Counted from the first letter of the stretch, positions 1-9,300 are shown. The stretch: 64,000 nucleotides of DNA from Janthinobacterium sp. 344 (GCF_900112025.1 NZ_FOKL01000010.1:1-64000), one strand, 5' to 3'. A program made the numbers and translations. The notes: a model not told the origin generated them from the sequence alone.

Positions 1-82
1 AAGCTCCGTGCTGCCGTTCGACTTGCATGTGTAAGGCATGCCGCCAGCGTTCAATCTGAGCCAGGATCAAACTCTTCAGTTT
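1..82 (-). rRNA. 16S ribosomal RNA, 5' end only
   Basis: Read on the minus strand, this is the first ~82 nt of a bacterial small-subunit rRNA. It contains the universal 5' signature AGAGTTTGATCCTGGCTCAG, followed by the betaproteobacterial start ATTGAACGCTGGCGGCATGCC and the ACATGCAAGTCGAACGG block. The mature 5' end is placed at AAACTGAAG by analogy with E. coli. The rest of the gene lies beyond the left edge. Transcription runs leftwards, away from the dnaA region, so the operon is co-directional with replication. The short plus-strand reading frame across this stretch is not a gene. Confidence 0.97.
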
Positions 83-302
83 AATCTCTGTTTAATGTCA
101 TTTCTGACAGGTCGGACAGTATCACTACCATCCAAATCTTTTGCATTGCAAAAGATTTGCTCACTCAAAAAACTGACAGGCTACTTCCGAAGAAGTATCC
201 TATTTCATTATTTCTTGTGAACATTTGATATTTTAAGTTAGACGCCAATCCGAAGATCGGCGCTGCACTTGCATCAAATGCCCACACTTATCGACTGTTA
301 AT

Positions 303-314
303 TGTTAAAGAACT
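303..314 (-). promoter_or_regulatory. rrn leader boxA antitermination site
   Basis: On the minus strand the sequence reads AGTTCTTTAACA, a close match to the rRNA boxA consensus TGCTCTTTAACA bound by NusB/NusE. It lies about 220 nt upstream of the mature 16S 5' end, the usual position in a proteobacterial rrn leader. The leader occupies roughly 83-475 and has no protein gene. Matching RNase III processing sequences are expected here but cannot be confirmed without the 3' side of 16S. Confidence 0.75.
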
Positions 315-482
315 GTATTCGGTGCTACTTTCGCGCTATCGACAAAGCGTTGTGTTTGTCAGCTGCGAAGAAGGAAGAGTATGAAGCATTTCGCTACATC
401 CGTCAACACCTTCTTTTTACTGCATCACCGTTTCCGGTGATCCTCAAGTGCCGCATTTGACTGCGTCTCATTGGGGAGGCGA

Positions 483-511
483 ACTATAGCCAAGTCCTGG
501 CCAGGAAGCAA
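483..511 (-). promoter_or_regulatory. Probable rRNA operon promoter
   Basis: On the minus strand there is a -35 TTGCTT (506-511), a 17-nt spacer and a -10 TATAGT (483-488), followed by a GC-rich stretch where transcription would start. Further upstream (about 512-560) is an A/T-richer region that could act as an UP element. The spacing and position about 400 nt upstream of 16S fit an rrn promoter. The promoter lies back to back with the radical SAM gene that starts at 576 on the other strand. Confidence 0.55.
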
Positions 512-575
512 GCTTTATCCAGAGAAATCTTCGCGTGCAGCGTAAAATGGCTGTTTTTCCTCGATCCCTGCCGTC

Positions 576-2096
576 ATGACCATCCTGCTCTCCACCTTGA
601 ACGCCCGCTATACCCACGCTTCGCTGGGCTTGCGCTACCTGCTGGCCAATATGGGCCCGCTGCAGGCGCAAACGCGGCTGCAGGAATTTGTCATCGGCAC
701 CAAGACCACGGAACTGGTCGAGCGCATCCTCGTCAACAAGCCGCGCATCATCGGTTTTGGCGTCTATATATGGAACGTCGAGGAAACGACGAAACTGGTG
801 GCCATGCTCAAGCGCGTGGCGCCCGAGGTCATCATCGTGCTCGGTGGTCCCGAGGTGTCGCATGAGGCGGGGGAACAGGAAATCGTCAAGCTGGCCGACT
901 ACCTGATTACAGGCTGGGGCGACGTCACCTTCCCCAAGCTGTGCGGCGAGATCCTCAACGGGCCGAAACCCCTGATGAAAATCCATGCGGGCGTGCAAGC
1001 GCCGCTGGCGGAACTGCAGCTGCCCTACTCTTTATATACGGACGACGATATCCGCCACCGCACGATCTACGTGGAAGCGTCGCGCGGCTGCCCGTTCAAG
1101 TGCGAATTCTGCCTGTCGGCGCTGGACAAGACGGCCTGGCCCTTCGCCCTGGAAAACTTCCTGGCCGAGATGGAATCGCTGCATGCGCGCGGCGCGCGCC
1201 TGTTCAAGTTCGTCGACCGCACCTTCAACCTGAACATCAAGACCAGCCTGAAGATCATGCAGTTCTTCCTCGACAAGATCGAAGCGAATCCGGACGATCC
1301 CATCTATGCCCACTTCGAACTGGTGCCCGACCACTTGCCTGACGCCTTGAAGGAAGGCATCAGCAAGTTCCCGCCCGGCGCGCTGCAATTCGAGATCGGC
1401 ATCCAGAGTTTCAATCCGGACGTGCAATCGCTGGTCAGCCGCAAGCAGGACAATCAAAAGGCGGCCGATAACATCCGCTGGCTGTGCGAGGAATCGAATG
1501 CCCACTTGCACGTGGACTTGATCGCCGGCTTGCCGGGCGAGGATGAAGCGAGCTTTGCGGCCGGCTTCAACAAGCTGGTGGCCCTGAAACCGCATGAAAT
1601 CCAGTTCGGCATCTTGAAGCGCCTGCGTGGCACGCCCATCATCCGCCACACGGAGAATTTCGGCATGGTGTTCGACCCGCACCCGCCGTACACCATCCTG
1701 GCCAATAAACAGCTCGATTTCATGAGCATGCAGCGCCTGGTGCGCTTCGCCCGCTACTGGGACCTGGTGGCCAACTCCGGCCGCTTTGCGAATACGGTGC
1801 AATGGATGCTCGGCGATGCGCCGTTTGAAAACTTCATGGATTTTTCGAACTGGCTGTACGCGCACACGGACGCCACCCACCGCATCGCCATGGAGCGCCT
1901 GGCCAAGCTGGTGGCGCAGTGGCTGCAGACGCGCGGCATGAGCGCGGTCGAGGCCAATGCCCTCGTGGCCAGCGACTATGCGGGCGGCGCGCAGGCGGCC
2001 GCGCATGCCAAGCCAGTCGAAGTGAGTACCAACAACGCCAAGGTGCGCCCGGACGTCGCCCTGCCGCAGCGGCAGGCGCGCCACCTGGCGTCCTGA
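576..2096 (+). CDS. B12-binding domain radical SAM protein (DUF4080 type)
   Basis: A 506-residue protein. The N-terminal ~130 residues look like a cobalamin-binding Rossmann domain (VLGGPEVS, then GWGD). A radical SAM domain follows, with the cluster motif CPFKCEFC (Cys172, Cys176, Cys179) that ligates the [4Fe-4S] cluster. The C-terminal part matches the DUF4080 region usual in this family. The start ATG lies only ~65 bp from the divergent rrn promoter. The family is common in proteobacteria and its substrate is not known, so no reaction is assigned. It seems to be monocistronic. Confidence 0.85.
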   Translation: MTILLSTLNARYTHASLGLRYLLANMGPLQAQTRLQEFVIGTKTTELVERILVNKPRIIGFGVYIWNVEETTKLVAMLKRVAPEVIIVLGGPEVSHEAGEQEIVKLADYLITGWGDVTFPKLCGEILNGPKPLMKIHAGVQAPLAELQLPYSLYTDDDIRHRTIYVEASRGCPFKCEFCLSALDKTAWPFALENFLAEMESLHARGARLFKFVDRTFNLNIKTSLKIMQFFLDKIEANPDDPIYAHFELVPDHLPDALKEGISKFPPGALQFEIGIQSFNPDVQSLVSRKQDNQKAADNIRWLCEESNAHLHVDLIAGLPGEDEASFAAGFNKLVALKPHEIQFGILKRLRGTPIIRHTENFGMVFDPHPPYTILANKQLDFMSMQRLVRFARYWDLVANSGRFANTVQWMLGDAPFENFMDFSNWLYAHTDATHRIAMERLAKLVAQWLQTRGMSAVEANALVASDYAGGAQAAAHAKPVEVSTNNAKVRPDVALPQRQARHLAS

Positions 2097-2153
2097 GGGG
2101 CGGGCGATCGAACATCGGTGGCGGTCTGCGCCATTCTCCCTTAAACTGACACG

Positions 2154-3287
2154 ATGCCGACTGTACAATCGCCGAAACTGACCCTCTCCCAGCCCAGCTC
2201 CCAACAGGGAGCCATCGTGACCGCCAGCGGCACCTGGCAGGTGCACGCCCTCGCGCATGACAACGCGATCAAGGCCATCGATGCCCAGCTCAAGCCCTTG
2301 CAGGGCGATGCCGCTACCCAGTGGGACCTGTCGCAGATCGACAGCATGGACCATATCGGCGCCCAGCTGTTCTGGAATGCGTGGGGCAAGCAGCGCCCCG
2401 CGCAGCTGACCCTGGCGCCGTCTTTGGAAGAGTTTTTCCGGCGCATCGAAGAAACGGGTCCCCTGGAAACGCCGCCCTCGCGCGCCAACCGCCTCACGCC
2501 CGTGATGAAACTCGGCATGGCGATCCTGCTCTTTTTCGAGCATTTGAAGGGGTTCATTGCCCTCGTGGGCCAGGTGACGCAGGATATCGGCCGCTTCGCG
2601 CGCCATCCGATGCGCGGGCCCTGGCGTGAAATTTCTGCGAATATCTTCCATGCGGGCTTCCAGGCGCTGGGCATCACGGCCCTCGTCGGCTTTTTGATCG
2701 GCGTGGTGCTGTCCTATTTATCCGCCCAGCAACTGCGCGCCTTTGGCGGCGATATTTATCTGGTCAACCTGCTGGGCATGAGCGTGATCCGCGAACTGGG
2801 GCCGTTATTGGCCGCCATCCTGGTGGCGGGCCGCTCGGGTTCGTCCATCACGGCGCAGCTGGGCGTCATGCGTGTCACGGAAGAGCTTGACGCCATGCTG
2901 GTGATGGGCATTTCGCACGGCTTCCGCCTGATCATGCCGAAAGTGCTGGCCCTGGCCATTTCCATGCCCCTGCTCGTCATCTGGACGGATACGGCCGCGC
3001 TGATCGGCGGCATGGTGGCGGCCAAGGTGGAATTGAACTTGTCGGCGCGCTACTTCATCCAGAAGCTGCCCGACGCCGTGCCGCTGGCCAACTACATGAT
3101 CGGCCTGGGCAAGGGCGTGATCTTCGGCATGCTGATCGCCCTCGTCTCCTGCCACTTCGGCCTGCGCATCAAGGCCAACACGGAAAGCCTGGGGCGCGGC
3201 ACCACCACCGCCGTCGTCACGGCCATCACCGTGGTGATCCTGGCCGACGCCGTGTTCGCCATCGTCTTCAATGGAGTGGGCTACTGA
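2154..3287 (+). CDS. MlaE-family ABC permease with N-terminal STAS domain
   Basis: Inner-membrane permease of a lipid-transporting MCE system, 377 residues. The first ~100 residues resemble a STAS (MlaB-like) domain, including the SQIDSMDHIGAQLFWNAW stretch. The rest is a MlaE permease with about five or six membrane segments and the conserved region MSVIRELGPLLAAILVAGRSG. Fusion of the STAS domain to the permease would remove the need for a separate MlaB. It overlaps the ATPase gene by one base (TGATG), so the two are translationally coupled. It heads an operon running to about 5778 or 6970. Confidence 0.9.
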   Translation: MPTVQSPKLTLSQPSSQQGAIVTASGTWQVHALAHDNAIKAIDAQLKPLQGDAATQWDLSQIDSMDHIGAQLFWNAWGKQRPAQLTLAPSLEEFFRRIEETGPLETPPSRANRLTPVMKLGMAILLFFEHLKGFIALVGQVTQDIGRFARHPMRGPWREISANIFHAGFQALGITALVGFLIGVVLSYLSAQQLRAFGGDIYLVNLLGMSVIRELGPLLAAILVAGRSGSSITAQLGVMRVTEELDAMLVMGISHGFRLIMPKVLALAISMPLLVIWTDTAALIGGMVAAKVELNLSARYFIQKLPDAVPLANYMIGLGKGVIFGMLIALVSCHFGLRIKANTESLGRGTTTAVVTAITVVILADAVFAIVFNGVGY

Positions 3288-4189
3288 TGGTGGACGAGAC
3301 CAATATCGCCTGCAAGGCGGGCGAGGGCAAGGACGGCCAGTTCAACCTGCATGGCAGCGCGCCCGTGGTGGAAATCACCAATCTGTGGACCAAGTTCGGC
3401 CGCACGGTGGTGCACCAGGACTTGAATCTGGAAATCGAACGGGGCGAGATCCTCTCCATCGTGGGCGGTTCCGGCACGGGCAAGACGGTGCTGCTGCGCC
3501 AGATGCTGGGCCTGGAACATCCGGCGCGCGGCTGCGTCAAAGTCTTTGGCGAAGATATCAACCAGGCAAGTTCCGACCAGCTGCAACAGTTGCGTAACCA
3601 TTGGGGCATGCTGTTCCAGCAAGGCGCCCTGTATTCGGCCCTGACCGTGTTCGACAACGTGGCGCAGCCCATGCGCGAATTGCGCGTGTTGCCAGAGGAA
3701 CTGATCCACGACGCGGTATTATTGAAGATGAACATGGTGGGGCTCGGTCCCGAGCATGCGCTGAAGATGCCATCGGACTTGTCGGGCGGCATGATCAAGC
3801 GGGTGGCCCTGGCGCGCGCCCTGGCGCTGGAACCGAAGCTGCTGTTCCTCGATGAACCGACGGCGGGCCTGGACCCGGACCTGTCGGAAAGCTTTGTTGC
3901 CCTGATCCAGTCGCTGCACCGCGAGCTGGGCTTGACGGTCGTCATGGTCACGCATGACCTCGATACCCTGTTTGCCCTGTCCACGCGCATCGCCGTGCTG
4001 GCGGCCAAGCACGTGATCACCATCGGTCCGCCGCGCGAAGTCATCGAAGTGGACCACCCGTTCATCAAGCAGTTTTTCCTCGGCGACCGCGGCAAGCGCG
4101 CACTGGCCGTCCTGGACGAGAAACAGGCGGCAGACGACGCCGCACAGCCAGGCGACGCTGCCGGCATAGACAAGAAAGCGGAAAAGTAA
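3287..4189 (+). CDS. ABC transporter ATP-binding protein, MlaF-like
   Basis: ATPase that powers the MCE lipid transporter, 300 residues. Visible motifs are Walker A GGSGTGKT (about residues 59-66), the signature LSGGM (about 164), Walker B LLFLDEP (about 185) and the H-loop VTHD. An acidic C-terminal tail of ~25 residues extends beyond the core. The gene overlaps both the upstream permease and the downstream MCE gene by one base, a tight operon. MlaF is the closest functional analogue, though the operon layout is nearer to Burkholderia- and Pqi-like variants than to E. coli mlaFEDCB. Confidence 0.9.
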   Translation: MVDETNIACKAGEGKDGQFNLHGSAPVVEITNLWTKFGRTVVHQDLNLEIERGEILSIVGGSGTGKTVLLRQMLGLEHPARGCVKVFGEDINQASSDQLQQLRNHWGMLFQQGALYSALTVFDNVAQPMRELRVLPEELIHDAVLLKMNMVGLGPEHALKMPSDLSGGMIKRVALARALALEPKLLFLDEPTAGLDPDLSESFVALIQSLHRELGLTVVMVTHDLDTLFALSTRIAVLAAKHVITIGPPREVIEVDHPFIKQFFLGDRGKRALAVLDEKQAADDAAQPGDAAGIDKKAEK

Positions 4190-5148
4190 TGGAAAACAGA
4201 TCACACGCCCTGATGACGGGATTCTTTACACTGACCCTGCTGGTGGCCGCCATCCTGTTCGGCGTCTGGTTCAACCGCGACCGCGTGGAACGGGTGCCCT
4301 ACCTGCTCGCCACCACCCTGTCCGTGCCGGGCCTGAACCCGCAGGCCACCGTGCGCTACCGTGGCCTGGAAGTGGGCAAGGTCGACGCCATCGATTTCGA
4401 TACGCAAAAGGCAGGGCAAATTCTCGTGCACATCAGCGTGGCGCCCGATACGCCCGTGACCAACACCACCTTTGCCACCCTGGGCTACCAGGGCGTGACG
4501 GGCATCGCCTACATCCAGCTCGACGACGAACACGTGGGCTCGAAACTGCTGGGCACCAGCAAGGACAAGCCGTCGCTGATCCCCCTGCGCGCCGGCTTGC
4601 TCGACCAGCTGGAAAAGCGCGGCAAGCGCATTCTCGACCAGGCCGAGCAGATCACCAACAAAGTGAACAATTTGCTCAGTCCCGATAACCAGGCAGCCAT
4701 GCTGGGCGCTTTCAACGAAGTGGGCAAGGCAGCCAAGGCCTTTGGCGCCATTCCGCAACAGCTGGAACCGACCCTGACGCAATTGCCGCAACTCACCGAA
4801 CAGACGCGGCAAGCGCTGGCGTCCGTCAGCACGGCCAGCAAGAATGTGTCGGACCTGACGGCCACCTGGAAAAAGCTGGGCAACGATATCCAGGCGCCAG
4901 GTGGCGTGCTCGACAAGGTCAATGGCACGGTCGACAAGGTCGGCAACTCGGTGGAAACGGTGGCCAATGGCGTCTCGCTGGAAGTCTTGCCGCAGGTAAT
5001 CGAGCTGAGCGGAGAGGCGCGCTCCTCGATGCGCGCCCTGAAAACCACCATGAGCACGCTCAATGAACAGCCGCAGAGCATCTTGTTCGGCGCCCCAGAC
5101 ATTCCGCCCGGCCCGGGCGAGCCCGGTTTTTCCGCGCCGGGCAAATAA
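4189..5148 (+). CDS. MCE-domain (MlaD-like) substrate-binding protein
   Basis: Periplasmic lipid-binding subunit, 319 residues. One N-terminal membrane anchor (about residues 8-25) is followed by a single MCE domain (about 35-120) containing the TVRYRGLEVGKVDAI stretch. A long, mostly helical C-terminal part then runs to a Pro/Gly-rich end. Single-MCE proteins with a helical tail form hexameric rings that carry lipids between inner and outer membranes. Here the C-terminal helices (about 140-280) are long enough to form a needle-like extension. It is coupled to the ATPase gene through a shared TAATG. Confidence 0.88.
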   Translation: MENRSHALMTGFFTLTLLVAAILFGVWFNRDRVERVPYLLATTLSVPGLNPQATVRYRGLEVGKVDAIDFDTQKAGQILVHISVAPDTPVTNTTFATLGYQGVTGIAYIQLDDEHVGSKLLGTSKDKPSLIPLRAGLLDQLEKRGKRILDQAEQITNKVNNLLSPDNQAAMLGAFNEVGKAAKAFGAIPQQLEPTLTQLPQLTEQTRQALASVSTASKNVSDLTATWKKLGNDIQAPGGVLDKVNGTVDKVGNSVETVANGVSLEVLPQVIELSGEARSSMRALKTTMSTLNEQPQSILFGAPDIPPGPGEPGFSAPGK

Positions 5149-5160
5149 GGAGAACACCGC

Positions 5161-5778
5161 ATGCCTATCCCCCGCAATGTCACCGCACTCATCCTGGCCA
5201 GCGCTTTCCTGCTGGGCGGCTGCGCCAGCCGCGGCCCCCTGCCCACGTTTTATGATTTTGGCCCGGCGGCACCGCTGGCGGCACCGGCGCAACCGGCCGC
5301 GCCAGCCGTGCCCGTCCTGGTGATCGCCGAGGCGAACGGCCCCTCCTGGCTGGACAGCCAGCGCATGTATTACCGGCTGCTGTACGCCGATGCGCAGCAA
5401 TCGCGGCCGTACGCGTACAACCGCTGGAACACGCCGCCGCTTCAACTGCTGAGTCAACGCCTGAAGACGCGCGTGGCGCAGAGCGGCGTGAAAGTGCTGT
5501 CGACCACGGACGCGGCCGCCGGCATTCCCCTGCTGCGCCTCGACGTCGATGACTTCTCGCAAAATTTTGACACGCAGACGCAAAGCAGCGGCCATGTGTC
5601 GCTGCGCGCCTCGCTGTTCCGCGGCCATCGCCTGATCGACCAGAAGACCTTCAGCCGCAGCGGCCCGGCCACCAGTGCCGATGCGCAAGGCGGCGCGCAG
5701 GCGCTGGCAGCGGCATCGGACGCCATCGCCGCCGACCTGCTCACCTGGCTGGGCACGCTGACCATACCGAAAGAATGA
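5161..5778 (+). CDS. PqiC-like ABC transport auxiliary lipoprotein
   Basis: A 205-residue predicted lipoprotein with the lipobox LLGGC (Cys21) after a short hydrophobic signal. The mature part matches the transport-auxiliary lipoproteins (PqiC/YmbA type) that accompany MCE systems and sit at the outer membrane. It starts 12 bp after the MCE gene with an AGGAG-like ribosome site, so it belongs to the same operon. It probably gives the transporter its outer-membrane end. No MlaC-like soluble carrier gene is present nearby. Confidence 0.82.
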   Translation: MPIPRNVTALILASAFLLGGCASRGPLPTFYDFGPAAPLAAPAQPAAPAVPVLVIAEANGPSWLDSQRMYYRLLYADAQQSRPYAYNRWNTPPLQLLSQRLKTRVAQSGVKVLSTTDAAAGIPLLRLDVDDFSQNFDTQTQSSGHVSLRASLFRGHRLIDQKTFSRSGPATSADAQGGAQALAAASDAIAADLLTWLGTLTIPKE

Positions 5779-5788
5779 CCGCAGCACG

Positions 5789-6970
5789 ATGACCGACCCC
5801 GTAGCCCCCGCCAGCCCGGCGGCACCGCCGCCGCGTTCTTCCCCCGTCTCGCGCGCGACCCTGCTCGCCTACGTCTTCCTGATCGTGTATGCCAGCTGGT
5901 TTCCGTTTACGGGCTGGCACAGCAACGGCCTGTCGCCGCTGACCTTCCTGGAAAACACGCGCATGCCCCGTTACTGGACGGGCTTTGACGTCGGCATCAA
6001 CGTCGTCGGCTACATTCCGCTGGGCGCGCTGATCGTGTATTCGCTGTTCCCCAGGGTGACGGGCTTCCTTGCCGTCCTCGTCGCCAGCCTGTGCGGCGTG
6101 CTCATTTCCGGCAGCATGGAAGCCGTGCAAACCTATCTGCCCAGCCGTGTCTCGTCGAACCTGGACTTTTATACGAATTCGGCCGGCTGCTGCATCGGCG
6201 CCATCATCGGCGCCCTGACGGCCCGCAAGCTGCTGGACCAGAGCCACTTGCTGCGCCTGCGCCAGCGCTGGTTTGCCCAGCATGCCAGCCAGGGCCTGGT
6301 CCTCGTCGCCCTGTGGCCGCTGGCGCAAATCTATCCGCAAGGCTATCTGTTTGGTCTGGGCCAGCTGCTGCCCATCCTGTCGGACTGGGCTTCGAGCCTG
6401 ATGGGCATGGAAATCGACCTGGCCGCCTACCTGCGGCCGGACGTGGTATTGACGGTCGAGCAATATTGGCTGTCTGAAACCATCATCACGGCCTGCGGCA
6501 TGACGGGCGCCGTGCTCACCTTGCTGTGCCTGCTGCGCCGCGCCGCGCCCCGCGCCATCCTGATGCTGAGCCTGATCGGTGCCGCCCTGGTCGTGCGTTC
6601 GATGGCCAGCGCACTGCTGTTCTCGCCGCAAAACGCCTTCGTCTGGATCACGCCGGGCGCCCAGGGCGGCTTCCTGATCGGCCTGATCATGCTCGGCGGC
6701 CTGGCGTTCGCGCCGCATGTGGCACAGCGCCGCATCGCGGCCGCCACCTTGCTGCTGAGCCTAGTCATGGTCAACACGACACCGATCAATCCGTATTTCA
6801 TGTCCACTTTGCAAGGCTGGGTGCAAGGCAAGTTCTTGAACTTCAATGGCGCGGCGCAATTTTTGGCCTTGCTGTGGCCCTTCATGGCCCTGTGGTTCCT
6901 GTGCCTGCCATCGCACCGCCTGAACCGCCAGGACGACGTGCAGCGACAGCGTCGCGAAGACCATCCATAA
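5789..6970 (+). CDS. VanZ-family integral membrane protein
   Basis: A 393-residue polytopic protein with about nine or ten hydrophobic segments. The N-terminal ~130 residues carry VanZ-like features (the YASWFPFTGW, GFDVGINVVGYIPLG and SMEAVQTYLPSRVSSNLDFYTN stretches). VanZ-like proteins are often found near cell-envelope genes, and their biochemical role is poorly defined. It lies 10 bp after the PqiC-like gene, which suggests co-transcription with the lipid transporter. A role in envelope lipid homeostasis is inference from position only. Confidence 0.8.
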   Translation: MTDPVAPASPAAPPPRSSPVSRATLLAYVFLIVYASWFPFTGWHSNGLSPLTFLENTRMPRYWTGFDVGINVVGYIPLGALIVYSLFPRVTGFLAVLVASLCGVLISGSMEAVQTYLPSRVSSNLDFYTNSAGCCIGAIIGALTARKLLDQSHLLRLRQRWFAQHASQGLVLVALWPLAQIYPQGYLFGLGQLLPILSDWASSLMGMEIDLAAYLRPDVVLTVEQYWLSETIITACGMTGAVLTLLCLLRRAAPRAILMLSLIGAALVVRSMASALLFSPQNAFVWITPGAQGGFLIGLIMLGGLAFAPHVAQRRIAAATLLLSLVMVNTTPINPYFMSTLQGWVQGKFLNFNGAAQFLALLWPFMALWFLCLPSHRLNRQDDVQRQRREDHP

Positions 6971-7014
6971 GCGTTATCATGGCGCATTAATGTCTTGAAC
7001 AGCAGGAGAGCAGC

Positions 7015-7332
7015 ATGAGCGACGCACCGTATTTTGAACGCCACGTTTTTTTCTGCATGAATAAACGTGAAGATGGCCGCAACAGCTGTGGCGACCATGG
7101 CGCGGAGGCGGCGCAAAAGCATTGCAAGCGCCGCATCAAGGAGCTGGACATGAATGGCGCGGGCAAGATCCGCATCAACCAGGCCGGCTGCATGGACCGC
7201 TGCGAAGAGGGACCGCTGCTGGTCATCTATCCGGAAGCGACCTGGTACACCTATGTCGACACCAGCGATATCGATGAAATCATCGATACGCACCTGGTGG
7301 GCGGAAAAATAGTCGAGCGCCTGAAGATTTAA
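7015..7332 (+). CDS. Thioredoxin-like [2Fe-2S] ferredoxin
   Basis: A small 105-residue protein of the (2Fe-2S) ferredoxin-domain family with a thioredoxin-like fold. Five conserved cysteines are visible: FFCMN near the N terminus, NSCG, KHC, and the pair GCMDRC. Such proteins resemble the NuoE/ClFd cluster domain. A good ribosome site (AGGAG) precedes ATG 7015. It is followed 26 bp later by an alpha/beta hydrolase gene, a pairing common in betaproteobacteria. The redox partner is not known. Confidence 0.85.
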   Translation: MSDAPYFERHVFFCMNKREDGRNSCGDHGAEAAQKHCKRRIKELDMNGAGKIRINQAGCMDRCEEGPLLVIYPEATWYTYVDTSDIDEIIDTHLVGGKIVERLKI

Positions 7333-7358
7333 TGCCAATTTAAGAGATATCTACCAGT

Positions 7359-8021
7359 ATGAGCATCATGAACAGAAACTCGGAAAAATTTACCCTCGCC
7401 GGCCATGCAGGCAGCATGGAAGGCTTGCTCGATTTCCCGGCAGACACTCCGCGCGGCATCGCCCTCGTCGCCCATCCGCATCCGCTGTACGGCGGCACGA
7501 TGGATAACAAGGTCACGCAAACCCTGGCGCGCGCGTTTGTCGCCCTCGGGTACGTGGTGGCGCGCATCAATTTCCGCGGCGTCGGCGCCTCGGAAGGCGT
7601 GCATGACCATGGCGCGGGCGAGACGGATGACATGCAGTTGCTGTATGAACATATGCGCGGCCTGTACCCGGGCTTGCCCGTGGCACTTTCCGGCTTCTCG
7701 TTCGGCACCTTCGTGCAATCGAAATTGCAGGAACGCCTGGCCGCCGCCGGCACGCCCGCCGAGCGCCTGGCGCTGATCGGCAGCGCGGCCGGCAAATGGG
7801 CGATGGCCGACATTCCCGCCGATACCATTCTGATCCACGGCGAACTGGACGACACGATACCGCTGTCCGCCGTCTTCGACTGGGCCCGTCCACAAGACAT
7901 CCCCGTGATCGTGATCCCCGGCGCCGACCACTTTTTCCACCGCAAGCTCAACCACATCAAGAACCTCGTGATTGCGCTATGGCATGGTGACAAACCCGCA
8001 ATCGCAGCAGATGATCATTGA
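7359..8021 (+). CDS. Alpha/beta hydrolase (dienelactone-hydrolase-like)
   Basis: A 220-residue cytosolic hydrolase. It shows the HPHPLYGGTMDNKV oxyanion region, the nucleophile elbow GFSFG, a likely acid residue in HGELDDTIP, and a catalytic His in GADHFFH. The short length and HPHP motif place it with the YhbX/CocE-like small alpha/beta hydrolases found across proteobacteria. The substrate is unknown. An in-frame ATG nine bases later (MNRNSEK) could be the true start. It probably shares a transcript with the ferredoxin gene. Confidence 0.8.
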   Translation: MSIMNRNSEKFTLAGHAGSMEGLLDFPADTPRGIALVAHPHPLYGGTMDNKVTQTLARAFVALGYVVARINFRGVGASEGVHDHGAGETDDMQLLYEHMRGLYPGLPVALSGFSFGTFVQSKLQERLAAAGTPAERLALIGSAAGKWAMADIPADTILIHGELDDTIPLSAVFDWARPQDIPVIVIPGADHFFHRKLNHIKNLVIALWHGDKPAIAADDH

Positions 8022-8134
8022 AGTGTGGGCTTACTACCGTCTCCACGGCTATAATTGATCCGTTTTTTCCACGCGGCCATGTAAGCAGCAACGGCATGGC
8101 CCTCAGCCTTCATCTTTTTCGCAGACCAGCCTCC

Positions 8135-9280
8135 ATGAAAAAACTTTTAGCGGCACTGGCCTCCAGTGTATTTTTCTTTTCCGCCGCCTTCGCCCAGAGC
8201 GTTCCCGCACCGACCATCGCCGCCAAGTCCTGGCTGCTGCTTGACGCCACCAGTGGCCAGATCATTGCCTCGCAAGATCCGGACGCGCGCATCGAGCCCG
8301 CATCGCTGACCAAAATCATGACGGCCTACCTGACGTTTGCCGCCATCCGCGAAAAGAAACTGGCGCTGGATCAAAAAGTGAATGTGTCCGTGCGCGCATG
8401 GAAAGTCGATTCGAGCAGCTCGAAGATGTTCATCGACCCGGCCACGCCCGTCTCGATCGACGACTTGCTGCATGGCCTGATGATTCAGTCGGGTAACGAC
8501 GCCGCCGTGGCACTGGCCGAAGCCGTTGCCGGCGATGAGGGCACCTTCGTCGTGCTGATGAACCGCGAAGCCCAGCGCATGGGACTGAAAAACACGCGTT
8601 TTGCCAATCCGCATGGTTTGCCTAGCCCGGAGAACTATTCCACGGCGCAAGATTTGTCCGTGCTGGCCCAGCGCGTGATCGCCGACTATCCGGAATTCTA
8701 CAAAATCGATTCCATCAAGAGCTTTACGTACAACAAGATTACCCAGCCTAACCGCAACCGCCTGCTGTGGCTGGACCCAACCGTCGATGGCATGAAAACG
8801 GGCCACACGGAGGCGGCCGGTTATTGCATGATCGCCTCGGCACGCCGTCCCGCCGGTTCCGGCGAGCGCCGTTTGATCTCCGTGGTACTGGGCACCACCT
8901 CCGACCAGGCGCGGACGCAGGAAAGCCAGAAGCTGCTGAACTGGGGCTTCCAGAACTTCGATACGGTCAAGCTGTACTCGAAAGGCCAGGCCGTGGCCAC
9001 GCCGGAAGTGTGGAAAGGCTCGAAAGGCACCGTGAAGATCGGTTTCGCCCGCGATGTGCTCGTCACCGTCCCCAAAGGCACGGCCGCCAAGATGAAACCT
9101 GTGCTGGAACGCAAGGACCCGCTGGTCGCACCACTGGCCGAGAACGCCCCTGTCGGCAAACTGAAAATGATGGTCGACGACAAGGTCCTGCTGGAACTGC
9201 CCGTCGTGGCGCTGGAAACCATCAACCAGGCAACGATCTTCGGCCGCGCCTGGGATTCGATGCGTCTGTGGATGAAATAA
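8135..9280 (+). CDS. D-alanyl-D-alanine carboxypeptidase (PBP5/6 type)
   Basis: Low-molecular-weight penicillin-binding protein that trims the terminal D-Ala from peptidoglycan stem peptides. The 381-residue form begins MKKLLAALASSVFFFSAAFA, a clear Sec signal, which is why ATG 8135 is preferred over a longer frame from 8018. Motifs are SLTK (Ser57 nucleophile, Lys60), SGN (about 120) and KTG (about 221). The C-terminal beta domain and an amphipathic membrane-binding helix (the last ~20 residues) are present as in DacA/DacC. A strong terminator follows. Confidence 0.93.
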   Translation: MKKLLAALASSVFFFSAAFAQSVPAPTIAAKSWLLLDATSGQIIASQDPDARIEPASLTKIMTAYLTFAAIREKKLALDQKVNVSVRAWKVDSSSSKMFIDPATPVSIDDLLHGLMIQSGNDAAVALAEAVAGDEGTFVVLMNREAQRMGLKNTRFANPHGLPSPENYSTAQDLSVLAQRVIADYPEFYKIDSIKSFTYNKITQPNRNRLLWLDPTVDGMKTGHTEAAGYCMIASARRPAGSGERRLISVVLGTTSDQARTQESQKLLNWGFQNFDTVKLYSKGQAVATPEVWKGSKGTVKIGFARDVLVTVPKGTAAKMKPVLERKDPLVAPLAENAPVGKLKMMVDDKVLLELPVVALETINQATIFGRAWDSMRLWMK

Positions 9281-9300
9281 GTCATCAGCGTTTCGCATAA

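Noticed and set aside
38..220. A 60-codon plus-strand open frame at the left edge
   Set aside because: It overlaps the 16S rRNA 5' end and rrn leader on the other strand and has no ribosome site.
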